From CAVQCX01 sp963775335 (lineage in GTDB: Bacteria > Pseudomonadota > Gammaproteobacteria > Chromatiales > Chromatiaceae): 64,000 nt of DNA. A program made the translations under genes and the position numbers. Below the pieces are notes generated by a model, which worked only from the letters and a program-made list of their open reading frames with translations, did not search any database and was not told the DNA's origin. Below, piece after piece: positions 36,837-46,194 of the stretch (within the stretch, counting starts at the first letter, position 1; each line of letters begins with the position of its first letter). Location of the stretch: the NCBI GenBank assembly GCA_963775335.1, contig CAVZIJ010000003.1, forward strand, positions 186,001-250,000, in the 5' to 3' direction.

Positions 36837-37515
36837 GGTGAAAAGCTCTCCTTGCAGCTGAGGGTGCACTGGCGGCCGGCGCCCTGCGGTGGGTCTCACT
36901 ACCGCCGCTCAGCCGTATGCGAAAATTGAGTGTAGAAGCTTAGGACGCTCCCGCAAGGTCGAGATGCAATGCCCAAGCGGATATCGTCGATTACGTCACA
37001 ACCCGGAATTGTGGGGACCATTTCCCTAAAGGGCCGTCATCGGACCGCGAACGGCAATTGCCAACAGCCCCTCGGGTCGGTCCCAAAGCGTTAGAGCGTC
37101 GTCGACACCGTCTCGAACCGCAGATCTTGTAGGTCAGCTCGAGCTCGCGCCCAATAGACTGGTGACGGAGCCGTCCAATTTGCGGCGTCCATTTTGCGGC
37201 ACGAGTGCTGTGTCCCGTCGTGCAAAATTAGGTGTGCTAAATTTGTGCTAACGCAAAGATCCGGCTGAGCGTATGGCATGGATTGTCGAGTTGCCGCGCC
37301 AGACAAGGCAAGCGGCGTAACTGGCTGAAAGCGGAACATATTTAGGACTCACGGAGGGATTGCGAGCCCGGTGATGGAAGCGTAGGCCCCTATGTCATTA
37401 CTATCCCAGCGGGATTGCGGGCTCGAGCTGTTCACGAGCCCTCGCGCGCTGCGTACCGGACACTGTGGGTGCAGGTGTGATTTCGACGGATCGGACATCG
37501 AGGAGGAGGCAGAAA
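36837..37515. other. Divergent intergenic region between the eCIS operon and the tyrosinase
   Basis: About 680 bp between the divergent sheath and tyrosinase genes should hold both promoters. The middle (37150-37340) is AT-richer than the flanks, with gtgctaaatttgtgctaa. A small minus-strand frame at 37091-37339 has no recognisable family. A strong AGGAGGAGG site lies at 37499-37507 for the tyrosinase. I cannot place -35/-10 boxes with confidence. Confidence 0.5.
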
Positions 37516-39042
37516 ATGGCTTTCGTAAGGAGGAGTGTTTACGCAATGGGCGGTACGTTCGCCGACCCGGTTGTGTATTGGTACTCGTTGGGGGTCCGGG
37601 CGTTGCAGCAAAGGCCTCTGAGCTCCAATCTGAGCTGGCGGTTCGTGGGCGCTGTCCATGGCATCGATACCGGCATCTGGGAGCACTACGGGTACTACCA
37701 GTCTGGTGAACCGGTGCCATCAGAAACGGATCAGGCCCTTTACTGGAATCAGTGCCAGCATGGGAGCTGGTATTTCCTGCCTTGGCATCGGGGATATCTC
37801 TGGTCCATTGAGGGGCTACTGCGCGCGGCGATCGTTGATCTGGGCGGCCCGAGCGATTGGGCCATGCCGTATTGGAGCTACAGTGATACGAGCGACCCGA
37901 AGGCGCGCACGTTGCCGCCGGCCTTTGCCCAGCTGACCATGCCGGACGGGTCACCGAACGCGCTGTACGTCAAGGAGCGTTATGGGAACGGGAGTTTGCC
38001 GATCACGATCCCGGCCAGGGACGCGTCGCTGCTGGCGCTGATGTCGCGGACCTACACCACAGCGGGCCAGCTGCCCGGTTTCGGCGGCGGGAAGACTGGG
38101 TTTTCGCACTCCGGCCGCGAGGCCGGGACGCTGGAGAGCGTGCCGCACAACGTCGTCCACGTGGACATCGGCGGCGGGACAGGCGATGGTCCCGGGCTGA
38201 TGTCGGACCCGGACACCGCGGGGTTGGATCCGATCTTCTGGCTGCATCATGCCAACATCGATCGGCTTTGGGCGGCCTGGAACGCCCAGGGCAGGACCAA
38301 TCCGACCGATCCCGCATGGCTGAACGGTCCGTTGGATCGGAAATTCGTGGTGCCGGCACCCGATGGCTCGGCATATTACTACACTCCCGCGGACATGCTG
38401 GACACCGGGGCATCGACCCTCGACTACACTTACGATGATCTCGGCGAGGCTGCGCGGGCGGTGCTCGTGAGCCGTGTATTGCCGGGACGCGAGGTAGCGA
38501 TGATGGCCCAGAGCAAGGCGGCTTCTTTAATGGGCGCAAACAGCGCCAAGGTCGCGGTTGCAGGGCCTCATACCCAAACCCAGGTGCGGCTCGACACGAG
38601 TGCGATGCAGCGGGTGAAGCGTGCGCGCCACGAGAGCTTGGCAAGGGCATCCACGTTCGGTGCCATCGCCGACGCGGATGTCTCCCCGAATCAGCATGTG
38701 TTGCTCAAGCTGGAGAACATTCGTGCCGCGCGTGACGACAGCATCATCGACGTGTATCTGAACCTGCCCGAAGGCGCCGACCCGGGGCAGCGCGAGGACC
38801 TGCTGGCCGGGACAGTCGGCCTGTTCGGTGTGCGCAAGGCGTCCTTGGCGGATCAGCCGCACGGCGGTATGGGTGTGAGCCAGGTGTTCGACATCACCCA
38901 TATCGTCGAGAACCTGGCCGACCAGGGGCAGCTGGACGACAACGCCGTGAGCGTCCATCTGGTGCCCCGGCGTCCCGTGGACGACGCGAACATCACCGTC
39001 GAGCGCGTCAGTCTGTACTACCAGGAAGGACAGGGGGAGTGA
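37516..39042 (+). CDS. Tyrosinase (type 3 copper oxidase)
   Basis: The product is 508 aa, starting MAFVRRSVYAMGG after an AGGAGGAGG site. The CuA ligands are in GAVHGIDTGIWEHYG and QHGSWYFLPWHRGYL. CuB is in VPHNVVHVDIGG and GLDPIFWLHHANIDRLWAAW. This is the full six-histidine set. The enzyme oxidises monophenols and/or diphenols to quinones, giving melanin-like products. The C-terminal 200 residues form a beta domain that in some tyrosinases shields the active site until cleaved. There is no signal peptide or Tat motif. It is followed 8 nt later by a DUF2182 membrane protein gene, which may serve copper supply. The gene stands divergently from the eCIS operon, so it could also be cargo. Confidence 0.92.
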   Translation: MAFVRRSVYAMGGTFADPVVYWYSLGVRALQQRPLSSNLSWRFVGAVHGIDTGIWEHYGYYQSGEPVPSETDQALYWNQCQHGSWYFLPWHRGYLWSIEGLLRAAIVDLGGPSDWAMPYWSYSDTSDPKARTLPPAFAQLTMPDGSPNALYVKERYGNGSLPITIPARDASLLALMSRTYTTAGQLPGFGGGKTGFSHSGREAGTLESVPHNVVHVDIGGGTGDGPGLMSDPDTAGLDPIFWLHHANIDRLWAAWNAQGRTNPTDPAWLNGPLDRKFVVPAPDGSAYYYTPADMLDTGASTLDYTYDDLGEAARAVLVSRVLPGREVAMMAQSKAASLMGANSAKVAVAGPHTQTQVRLDTSAMQRVKRARHESLARASTFGAIADADVSPNQHVLLKLENIRAARDDSIIDVYLNLPEGADPGQREDLLAGTVGLFGVRKASLADQPHGGMGVSQVFDITHIVENLADQGQLDDNAVSVHLVPRRPVDDANITVERVSLYYQEGQGE

Positions 39043-39049
39043 CCGCGCC

Positions 39050-39787
39050 GTGAGGGCGGCGGCAATCTGCTCGATATTGGCTGAACCGCCCTGGCCCCTC
39101 TTGATCACCGTCTCCAGCGTGGGATGGATTGCGATGATCGGTGTTGGCCAGGGCTCCCCGGCGGCGTCGTTCTGCGTTGCGCCGGTGGGGTCCTGGCTCG
39201 ACCAGGGTTGGCGTACGTTTCTGATCTCGCTGGCGCAGATCTCGCCGCTGCGGCTGGCGGGGTCGTGGCTTCTGATGCTGATGGCGATGATGACGCCGAT
39301 CCTCGCGAACCCGTTCCGTCATCTCTGGATCGGAAGTTTGGTCTGTCGCCGTTGGCGGGCGATCGGGTTGTTTCTGGCGGCCTATCTCGTGGTGTGGCTG
39401 GCCACCGCAGTGCTTCTGGTGATGGCTGCGGTGGCGTCGCATGGCGTCGACCTCGGTCTGGGCCTGCCGCTGGGGAGCACGGCGTTGGTGCTGGCGGGGC
39501 TCTGGCAGGCAACCCCGGCAAAGCAACACTGTCTCAACCGGTGCCACTGGCTGCCGCGGCTCAGTCCGTTCGGGTGGGCCGCCGATCGCGACTGCATCCG
39601 GTTCGGTCTGGTGAGTGCGGGCTGGTGCGTCGGGACCTGTTGGGCCTTGATGACCGCGCCTTTGGCGGCGAAGGGGGGCCATCTGGCCGTCATGGCGGTG
39701 GTGTCCGTGGTGACGACCGCGGAGCGATTGCGCCCGGTGCGTTCCGCCCGATGGCGGGTGCCCGCGTTGCTCGGGTTGCGGGGATGA
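39050..39787 (+). CDS. DUF2182 integral membrane protein (possible metal handling)
   Basis: The product is 245 aa, with a GTG start after a CAGGGGGA site at 39031-39038. About six hydrophobic helices are visible, including LAGSWLLMLMAMMTPILANP, AIGLFLAAYLVVWLATAVLL and a terminal HLAVMAVVSVVTTAERL. The MAMMTP and the later QHCLNRCH motif are characteristic of DUF2182, whose conserved Met and His/Cys suggest metal binding. The gene directly follows the tyrosinase, so a role in copper delivery is plausible but is inference. Confidence 0.75.
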   Translation: MRAAAICSILAEPPWPLLITVSSVGWIAMIGVGQGSPAASFCVAPVGSWLDQGWRTFLISLAQISPLRLAGSWLLMLMAMMTPILANPFRHLWIGSLVCRRWRAIGLFLAAYLVVWLATAVLLVMAAVASHGVDLGLGLPLGSTALVLAGLWQATPAKQHCLNRCHWLPRLSPFGWAADRDCIRFGLVSAGWCVGTCWALMTAPLAAKGGHLAVMAVVSVVTTAERLRPVRSARWRVPALLGLRG

Positions 39788-39823
39788 GATGGGCGAGAAA
39801 ATCGAGGCATCTGCCGACGACAG

Positions 39824-40126
39824 TCACTCTTTCGCAGAATGTCTCTGCAGCCAGCCCAGTAAGTCGGCGAAGGAGGGAGACATGGCTGTGTCGGACTGCT
39901 TGAGGACGGTCTGCCGGCCGCTGTCCTCAATGGTGATGGTGTAGCTCATTGCGTCGGGCATTGGCCGTGCGGCGCGGGGCTCTGGCGCGGCCATTGCCGC
40001 CGCGGCGAGGCGGGAGAGCTCCGCGGCGGCGGCCGTCGGCAAATCGGCAGAATCAACCTGGCGCGGCGGCCGATTGAGATACACGGCCGCAGCCAAGCCG
40101 CCGCGTAGGGCTAAGGTGACCTTCAT
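39824..40126 (-). CDS. Emfourin-like inhibitor of the adjacent M4 protease
   Basis: The product is 100 aa from ATG 40126 (MKVTLALRGGLAAAVYLNRP). The C-terminal segment MSYTITIEDSGRQTVLKQSD with FADLLGWLQRHSAKE matches the protealysin inhibitor emfourin family, in which a short beta domain is followed by a helix. Emfourin genes typically lie right after protealysin-like M4 genes in the same operon, exactly as here (46 nt). It should block the enzyme in the cytoplasm. A TTG at 40168 is an alternative start giving 14 more residues. Confidence 0.75.
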   Translation of the reverse strand: MKVTLALRGGLAAAVYLNRPPRQVDSADLPTAAAAELSRLAAAAMAAPEPRAARPMPDAMSYTITIEDSGRQTVLKQSDTAMSPSFADLLGWLQRHSAKE

Positions 40127-40171
40127 GCGAGCGATACGCGCCGGCGATGACGATTCAACGCCGGCCAAGGT

Positions 40172-41386
40172 CTAACGCTTGCGGGTGGCACGGTCACTTT
40201 TCTCTTTCTTCAGCGCGCCGATGTCGGCCGTCAGCACCGTGATCTGCCTGGACAGTGCCTCGATTTGCCGCATAAGCGCCGTATATGCCTCGCCCTCCAC
40301 CGCGGCAGCCGGCGTGCGAGCGAGCGGGGGGAGGCCGCTGATGCTGATGCCTACTTCGCGCCACGCTGCGTGGACGGCCTGCTGCTCGGCGCTACCCTTG
40401 CCGTAAAGCTGATCAGCCTTGGCAAAGGTAGTGTCGGCGAAGGTCTGAAAATCGGTGGTCACGTTGGAGGCCCTTAGCGCCTCGTACCAAATATGGCCGG
40501 GCGCCTCCCAGGCGCGGCCACCGATGCCGATCGCCGTCAGATAGAAGGCCTTGTTCGGAATGCCCGAATTAATGTGGACTCCGCCGTAGTCTCCATCGTC
40601 ATTGTCCGGCAGTTGGAGATAATCGCGCATGTTCCCGGGCTGCGGATCCGGGCCCAATTGCGGGTCGTCATAGGCGCTGCCGGGATCCTTCATTGAGCGT
40701 AGAGCGTCACCCTGTACGCCGGGCGTAAAAATCTCGGCACCGATCAACCAGTCCGCCTGCTCGGCGGTTTGATTGAGCGACCATTGCTTGACCAGAGAGC
40801 CGAACACGTCCGACATCGATTCGTTCAATGCGCCGGATTGATTGTGGTATGCGAGGCCTGCCGTGTGCTCCGTGACCCCGTGCGTGAGCTCATGGGCTAT
40901 CACGTCAAGGGAGTTGGTGAAGTCGGTGAAAAGGCGTCCGTCGCCGTCGCCGAACACCATCTCCTGTCCGTCCCAGAACGCGTTGTTGAAATCAACACCG
41001 CGGTGGACGTAGCCGTTGAGCATCATGCCGTGGTCGTCGATCGAGTTGCGGTTGAAAATCTGCCGGTAGAAGTCGCGCGTTTTGCCGAAGCCATCAAATG
41101 CTTGGTTGACGGAAGGATCGGTCGAGGGTGGACCGTCCTCGGAACGAGCCATGGTGGCGGCTGACAGGGCAATGGTCTGATGGCAATCGAAAATGGTTCG
41201 CCGGCCCTGACCGGTAAGGGTGATGCCGACGAAGCTCGCCCGCACCGACCGCTCGCCGCGCAAGCGCGACGTAACGAGCATAGTGTTCATGGCTATTCGG
41301 CGCGTTTCCGCGTCGGGGCTCTCGAGCAGCCTCTTGAGCATGTGAGGCGGAACGATGCAGTTCAAGCGGTGGCATGTCCGGTTCAT
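40172..41386 (-). CDS. Protealysin-like M4 family metallopeptidase
   Basis: The product is 404 aa, starting after a strong AAGGAG site. The short PPL-type propeptide carries NCIVPPHMLKRLLE (residues 9-22), the hallmark of protealysin-like proteases, and there is no signal peptide. Catalytic motifs are HELTHGVTEHTAGL (HExxH at 165-169) with the third ligand Glu in GALNESMSDVFG, and the catalytic His in GGVHINSGIPNKAFY. The C-terminal 45 residues, after the typical end of the fold, form an extra helix (LMRQIEALSRQITVLTADIG, then ALKKEKSD) predicted to be a coiled coil. Protealysin-like enzymes are often released without Sec export. An inhibitor gene follows. Confidence 0.93.
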   Translation of the reverse strand: MNRTCHRLNCIVPPHMLKRLLESPDAETRRIAMNTMLVTSRLRGERSVRASFVGITLTGQGRRTIFDCHQTIALSAATMARSEDGPPSTDPSVNQAFDGFGKTRDFYRQIFNRNSIDDHGMMLNGYVHRGVDFNNAFWDGQEMVFGDGDGRLFTDFTNSLDVIAHELTHGVTEHTAGLAYHNQSGALNESMSDVFGSLVKQWSLNQTAEQADWLIGAEIFTPGVQGDALRSMKDPGSAYDDPQLGPDPQPGNMRDYLQLPDNDDGDYGGVHINSGIPNKAFYLTAIGIGGRAWEAPGHIWYEALRASNVTTDFQTFADTTFAKADQLYGKGSAEQQAVHAAWREVGISISGLPPLARTPAAAVEGEAYTALMRQIEALSRQITVLTADIGALKKEKSDRATRKR

Positions 41387-42019
41387 TTGACAATCTCCTT
41401 TTGCGAACGCGGTCGATTGCATGGCGCGACAATCGTCGCACTGCGCTCACATTGAGCGCACGAAGAAAAATTATTCGCTGGAATGCTCCCCTCGTCAATA
41501 CCAACGGGCGATCGCCGTGATGCGGTCGTCAATAGCCAATCTCCGATCTACTCGGCGAATCTCGGAAAATGAAATAATGGAGAACGAAATCACTGCAGCG
41601 ATATCCTGAAACTTCCCCAGAAAAATCTCTTGCGCACCAGTGGGATACGGTCTACTGCCATCGGCACTACGGCGTGGTGGCCCCCAACTCCCCGGTGCGT
41701 GCGGCGGTCGCCGCCCCGGCGCACGAGGCCGTGGCACCGGAGTGCGCCTCCACGCCAATGCTACGGGCGCCGTCGGATGATCCGTTCTCGGGCGCTCGTT
41801 CGCCCCAGTTTGGCCAGGCGGTGGCAATCGGGACTTGACAGGTCTCCGAAGGCGGCATGATAGTGCCGCTTAAGCGGTAGGATTTCCGATCCTTTACCCT
41901 TTCGCCGGAGAAGTGGTTCGTGTGAAAACGGTGACCGGCCAGTATACGGCGCGGGCTAAGAGCTATATGGCGCGGGTTAAGAGCTAAGCGTGCATGTAGA
42001 TGCGCTGGAGGAGCGATTC
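41387..42019. other. Intergenic region with an IS91-like transposase remnant
   Basis: This region separates the divergent protease and HD-GYP genes. Its first part (41455-41610) is AT-rich and probably carries the protease promoter. The middle contains the transposase remnant listed separately. The end holds a partly repeated stretch, cggcgcgggctaagagctat / tggcgcgggttaagagctaa (41948-41987). Confidence 0.45.
41611..41838 (+). mobile_element. IS91-like transposase C-terminal remnant
   Basis: In one frame the sequence reads CHRHYGVVAPNSPVRAAVAA, then PAHEAVAPE, and continues to a TGA at 41836. This matches the HRHYGV-APNSPLR-AV block near the C-terminus of IS91/Y2-type transposases. Neither the HUH core nor the zinc-finger end is present. 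It is a small decayed piece. Confidence 0.4.
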
Positions 42020-42922
42020 ATGCCGGATTGGCGACTGACCCACGCCGTAACCGATCTGAAAGGCAATCAATTGTTGGAGGCGGGGACCTGTTTGACCGGC
42101 CCGGTCATGCAAGCGCTTGTCAGCGGCCGGACGGCCGCGGTGAAATCCTACTGTCTGCTGGACTCCCGACAGGTCCGATCGGACATGTTGAATCTCCTGA
42201 GCGTTGCACCTTACGATGTAATTCTTCAGGAAAAATCACGACAGCAAACGCTGCTTGACATTGCCGACGAGGTCATGCTTCCCGGACCGAGTCTGGAAGT
42301 GCTCCATCATTTTCGCGACACCGATTTCTATACCTATCGCCACTCCCTGCTCGTTTTCGCGCTCTCCATCCTCATTTCCCTGGAGCTGATCGACGAACGA
42401 CAAAGACTGATCCAGGAAATCGTTGCCGGCCCCACCCACGACATCGGCAAACTCTGTGTGCCGATGGAGGTCCTCACCAAGCAAACGCCGCTCACGAATC
42501 TCGAACAGGACCATCTGCGGCACCACGCCTTGGCCGGTTACGTGCTGCTGAGCCACCACTTTCGGGACCCTGCCATCCTGTCCGCCGAAGCGGCCAGGGA
42601 CCACCACGAACGCCGGGATGGCAGCGGGTACCCGCTGGGCATTCGCATCGACAACCTCAAGATCGATATCATCATGGTTAGCGATATCTACGACGCACTG
42701 ATCTCACCGCGCCCTTACCGGCCGGTCGCCTACGACAACCGCTCCGCCCTGGAAGAGCTCACCCGCCAGGCCGAAGCCGGTTTGATCAGCAAGACCGTCA
42801 TCCGTGTGCTAGTCGCCCTGAACCGCTGTTCCAAGCCCCATTACAGCCGTTGTGTGATCTCTACCGAGCGCCGGGGCACGCCGCCGGCGGACAATGTTTA
42901 TGGCAAAAAAGCCGAGACCTGA
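42020..42922 (+). CDS. HD-GYP domain phosphodiesterase-like protein
   Basis: The product is 300 aa, starting MPDWRLTHAVTDLKGN after GGAGGAG. The N-terminal ~75 residues resemble the small domain preceding many HD-GYP proteins. The catalytic domain has YRHSLLVFALSI, HDIGKLCVPMEVLTK (HD), DHLRHHALAGYVLLS and the GYP motif in DHHERRDGSGYPLG. Such proteins hydrolyse c-di-GMP, so this enzyme may oppose the GGDEF domain of the protein at 7304-9814. The last ~40 residues (KPHYSRCVISTERRGTPPAD) look disordered. No membrane segment is seen. Confidence 0.9.
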   Translation: MPDWRLTHAVTDLKGNQLLEAGTCLTGPVMQALVSGRTAAVKSYCLLDSRQVRSDMLNLLSVAPYDVILQEKSRQQTLLDIADEVMLPGPSLEVLHHFRDTDFYTYRHSLLVFALSILISLELIDERQRLIQEIVAGPTHDIGKLCVPMEVLTKQTPLTNLEQDHLRHHALAGYVLLSHHFRDPAILSAEAARDHHERRDGSGYPLGIRIDNLKIDIIMVSDIYDALISPRPYRPVAYDNRSALEELTRQAEAGLISKTVIRVLVALNRCSKPHYSRCVISTERRGTPPADNVYGKKAET

Positions 42923-43458
42923 AACACCGGTTTGACTGGCTCAATTGCTTACCCGTGTTTGCGCGGGACCAGCGCGGCGGAGGTGCCACCGGAGACGCAG
43001 GCACGGACCAAGCCGCAGTTCACGGTTAGCTATCGGGCGGTCGTTCTGACTGTGTCCAGGGAGAGCATGGGAGCGGTCAGCCCCAAGGTCGGCGGCACGA
43101 TGCCGTCACGGATGGATGGCGCCCACCCTTGCCGCACGAAACCATCCCTAATCCCCCGAAGAGGTTCTCGCCGAGTATCGAGACGAAGGGGCGAGGATTG
43201 AATTACCCGAAGCCGAACGGCGGGGGTCCCCGTAGGCGCCCGAAGCAGCCCAGAGTGTAGGCCGGGCCTTCAGCTGTAGTCCCAAGCGGCTCGCAAGGGA
43301 GGCTTACAGAATTGTCGGGGGGGCCGTTCGCCCCAGGGGCGGCGAATTGTCTTCGGGCCCGCCGGTTTGGGGGCCGGCGGTTGTGGTTGACGGCATGGCC
43401 GTGGCTCGGGTAGAAACGAGCAAGCGGGTGCAGCGGACGATGACGATAGGGGCCTGCA
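42923..43458. other. Gene-poor region with GC-rich hairpins upstream of recQ
   Basis: No convincing gene is present. Stable stem-loops are visible near 43330-43395, such as CCGCCGG...CCGGCGG around 43361-43380 and a TTCGCCCC/GGGGCG pair at 43328-43343. They may terminate transcription from upstream or lie in the recQ leader. Confidence 0.4.
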
Positions 43459-45405
43459 ATGGGTGAACGGACTCGATCCACTCTCAAAGAGACCTTCGGC
43501 TACGATCAATTCCGGCCCGGCCAGGAGGCGGTAATAGAACGGCTGCTGGCGGGGCGCTCGGCGGCGGCGGTGTTTCCAACCGGGGGCGGGAAATCCCTCT
43601 GCTACCAGCTGCCCGCCTTGCTGTTGCCCGGGGTGACCCTGGTGGTGTCCCCGCTCATCGCCCTAATGAAGGACCAGATCGACGCTCTGAGCGCGCGAGG
43701 TGTTGCGGCTCGGCGGCTGGACTCCACCTTGGATGGGCAAGCTTATCGCGAGGTGATGACGCAGCTGCGCAACGGCGAGCTGCGGCTGCTCTACGTCGCC
43801 CCCGAGCGGTTCAACAACGAGCGGTTCCGGGAGGCGATCGCGCGGGTGCGCGTCTCCCTATTCGCCGTCGACGAGGCCCATTGCATCTCCGAGTGGGGCC
43901 ACAATTTTCGGCCCGATTATCTCAAGCTGGCGGGCTTTGCCGAGCGCATCCGGGCGGAGCGCGTCCTGGCGCTCACCGCTACTGCCACGCCGCGGGTGCT
44001 CGATGACATCTGCCGGGTCTTCTCTATTGCCCCGGAATGTGCGGTACGGACCGGCTTTTACCGCCCCAATCTGCATCTGGTGAGCACCCGGGTCACTGCC
44101 CAGGATCGGGACGCCGTGCTGCGCAAGGCTCTCGAAGGCCGCCCGCCCGGGCCCACCATCGTGTACGTGACCCTGCAGAAGACCGCGGAGGCTCTGGCAG
44201 CGCGGCTCGCGGAGGCGGGTTGGCCCGCCCGTGCCTATCATGCCGGGCTTGAGGACGAGCAGCGCGCCGAGGTGCAAGACTGGCTCATGGGGTCGGACCA
44301 CGCCCTGGTGGTGGCCACCATTGCCTTCGGCATGGGCGTAGACAAGGCGAATATCCGCTACGTCTACCACTACAATCCGCCGAAAAGCCTGGAGAATTAC
44401 GCCCAGGAGATCGGCCGCGCGGGGCGGGATGGCGAGCCTTCGGTCTGTCAGTTGCTGTTTTGTCCCGACGATCTCAACGTGCTGGAGAACTTCATCTACG
44501 GCGATACGCCCTCGGAAGAAGCCGTAGGCGGATTGATTCGGGACCTGTTCGGCCGGGAGCCGAGCTTCGACCTCGCGCTCTACGAGCTGTCCAGCCGCCA
44601 TGACATACGTCCGCTGGTGCTGCGAACCCTGCTCACCTACCTGGAGCTGGACGGCTTGCTGGAGGCGGGCACCCCCTTCTATGACGCGTACAAATTCAAG
44701 CCGCTGCTCAGCTCCAGGGAGATCCTTGAGCGCTTCGAAGGGGAGCGCCGGGAGTTCCTGCGCGGCCTGTTTGGCCAGGCCCGAAAGGGGCGCGTCTGGC
44801 TGGGTGTCGACCCGGCTGCCGCGGCCGCCGCGCTGGGTTGCTCCCGGGAGCGGATCGTGCGCGCACTCGACTGGCTCGGCGAGCAGCGCATGCTGGAGGT
44901 CCAGGCCGCGGGTGTGCGCCATCGCTATCGCCGCCTGCGCTCGCCCGATGATCTCGAGCAGCTCGCCGCCGAGCTGTATCAGCGTTGCCTCGTGCGCGAG
45001 CAGGCCGAGCTGGGTCGGCTGCGCCAGGTGCAGGAGCTGGTCGCTTCCAGGCAGTGTCACACCGCCGTGCTGGCCGCCCACTTCGGCGAGACCCTTGAGG
45101 CGCCCTGCGGCCATTGCGGCGCCTGTCGCGGCGAGGTCAGTCCGCCCATCGAGCGCACCGCCCGCCCCGTTCGTGCGAGCCTGGCCGAAGAGTTGGCACC
45201 GCTGCTGGCCAGCTACCCGGAGATCTTGGCAACTCCCTTGGCCATCGCGCGCCTGCTGTGCGGTATTGCCTCGCCGAGGCTCAGTCGATCCAAGCTCACG
45301 GGCAACAAGCTGTTCGGTGCCCTGGCCGACGTGCCGTTCGGACAGGTGATGGGATGGGTCGAGAGTCAGCCTATCGGATGCCTCCCTGGCACCGAGCAAC
45401 GGTAA
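43459..45405 (+). CDS. recQ: RecQ-family DNA helicase
   Basis: The product is 648 aa. The helicase motifs are motif 0 FGYDQFRPGQ, Walker A TGGGKSLCYQ, DEAH box VDEAHCISEWGHNFRP, TATATPRV (motif III), and motifs V-VI ATIAFGMGVDKANIRYVYHY and QEIGRAGRDGEPS. A zinc site with CGHCGAC follows near residue 550, along with a winged-helix-like region (LRTLLTYLELDGLLEAG). An HRDC domain is not evident. This C-terminus differs from E. coli RecQ, resembling the short RecQ-like group. It unwinds 3'-5' at forks and recombination intermediates. It stands alone upstream of the toxin-antitoxin cluster. Confidence 0.9.
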   Translation: MGERTRSTLKETFGYDQFRPGQEAVIERLLAGRSAAAVFPTGGGKSLCYQLPALLLPGVTLVVSPLIALMKDQIDALSARGVAARRLDSTLDGQAYREVMTQLRNGELRLLYVAPERFNNERFREAIARVRVSLFAVDEAHCISEWGHNFRPDYLKLAGFAERIRAERVLALTATATPRVLDDICRVFSIAPECAVRTGFYRPNLHLVSTRVTAQDRDAVLRKALEGRPPGPTIVYVTLQKTAEALAARLAEAGWPARAYHAGLEDEQRAEVQDWLMGSDHALVVATIAFGMGVDKANIRYVYHYNPPKSLENYAQEIGRAGRDGEPSVCQLLFCPDDLNVLENFIYGDTPSEEAVGGLIRDLFGREPSFDLALYELSSRHDIRPLVLRTLLTYLELDGLLEAGTPFYDAYKFKPLLSSREILERFEGERREFLRGLFGQARKGRVWLGVDPAAAAAALGCSRERIVRALDWLGEQRMLEVQAAGVRHRYRRLRSPDDLEQLAAELYQRCLVREQAELGRLRQVQELVASRQCHTAVLAAHFGETLEAPCGHCGACRGEVSPPIERTARPVRASLAEELAPLLASYPEILATPLAIARLLCGIASPRLSRSKLTGNKLFGALADVPFGQVMGWVESQPIGCLPGTEQR

Positions 45406-45765
45406 CGCTTGCCCTTCGGCTTTGGCGATACGCTCACGACGACCGGCAGTTGGCGGTATACCGTGTTTCGTGGTCACACCATACGGTGGGTGTCTCGGTC
45501 GGGCTTCCCAGGCAAAAGGCAAGGCCCGGACCTGGACCTCCCCACAAGACCCTATCGGTGCCCTGGGGTGCGACCAATGGGCTCAAGACCAATGGGGTCA
45601 GACTGGATTGATCTGATTGATCTCTCGCTTGTTTCCGGGTCTCTCACAAGCGACGCCACCGAATGCTGGGAGGCGAGAACCCGCCGACGATCTGTAGCGG
45701 CGCTCTTCCCTGAAATGCTTGACTCCCAGAGTCCGGCGATTGCGCTGGTGACAGGGGATGACCCC
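45406..45765. other. Intergenic stretch between recQ and the first VapC
   Basis: No gene is recognised. The middle carries the first copy of a 38-bp repeat (45588-45625) described separately. Confidence 0.4.
45588..45625 (+). repeat. 38-bp direct repeat, left copy
   Basis: The sequence beginning ACCAATGGGGTCAGACTGGA occurs again at 47407-47444 with one mismatch out of 38. The two copies flank two toxin-antitoxin modules. A shorter partial copy (gaccaatgggctcaagacc) lies just before this one. Confidence 0.85.
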
Positions 45766-46194
45766 CTACGCAAGAGGATTCTGCCATTTCAGAGTCGGAA
45801 ATCGTGCGAAGTCGGCATCGGTCGAACAGAGCATGCAGCCATGCTCGATGGCCAGCGCAGCCAAGTGGGCGTCCGTCACCAGATTTCCCCGTGCCTGGCC
45901 GTCCGTGAGCATCTGTTGAAAGACCGCCCAGTGCCTTTGCGTGGGATGAACGAGGCGGGTGCACGGTTGGTCCAGCCAGCTCTGCACTCGTGCCAGGGCT
46001 TGGACGAGCGAGAGGGGATGCTGGAAGACGCGGGGATTGGTGCCGATGCGGATATACGCGGAAACCACGACCCAGCTCAGGCAGACAGGGTCCGATCCGG
46101 ACAGCTGGGCGTCCCACCAGGAGCGAGCTTGTGGATGGAGCGGGCTGAGGGAGTCTTCGGCGGAGAGCAGTATGTTCGCGTCGACCAGTATCAA
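45766..46194 (-). CDS. vapC: VapC-type PIN-domain RNase toxin
   Basis: The product is 142 aa. The PIN-domain acidic residues are D5 and nearby N7 (MILVDANILLSAED), a Glu/Asp in the helix following PVCLSWVVVSAYIRI, and NLVTDAHLAALAIEHG with the final STDADFARFP. This is a VapC-like ribonuclease that cleaves tRNA or rRNA. The start overlaps the stop of its antitoxin by 4 nt, the usual vapBC order. Confidence 0.88.
   Translation of the reverse strand: MILVDANILLSAEDSLSPLHPQARSWWDAQLSGSDPVCLSWVVVSAYIRIGTNPRVFQHPLSLVQALARVQSWLDQPCTRLVHPTQRHWAVFQQMLTDGQARGNLVTDAHLAALAIEHGCMLCSTDADFARFPTLKWQNPLA

Noticed and set aside
37091..37339. Small minus-strand frame ending WARARADLQDLRFETVSTTL
   Set aside because: The ending slightly resembles an integrase HDLRH region, but no catalytic residues follow; too weak to call.
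42932..43201. Plus-strand 89-codon frame between the HD-GYP and recQ genes
   Set aside because: Composition is random-like, no ribosome site and no recognised domain.
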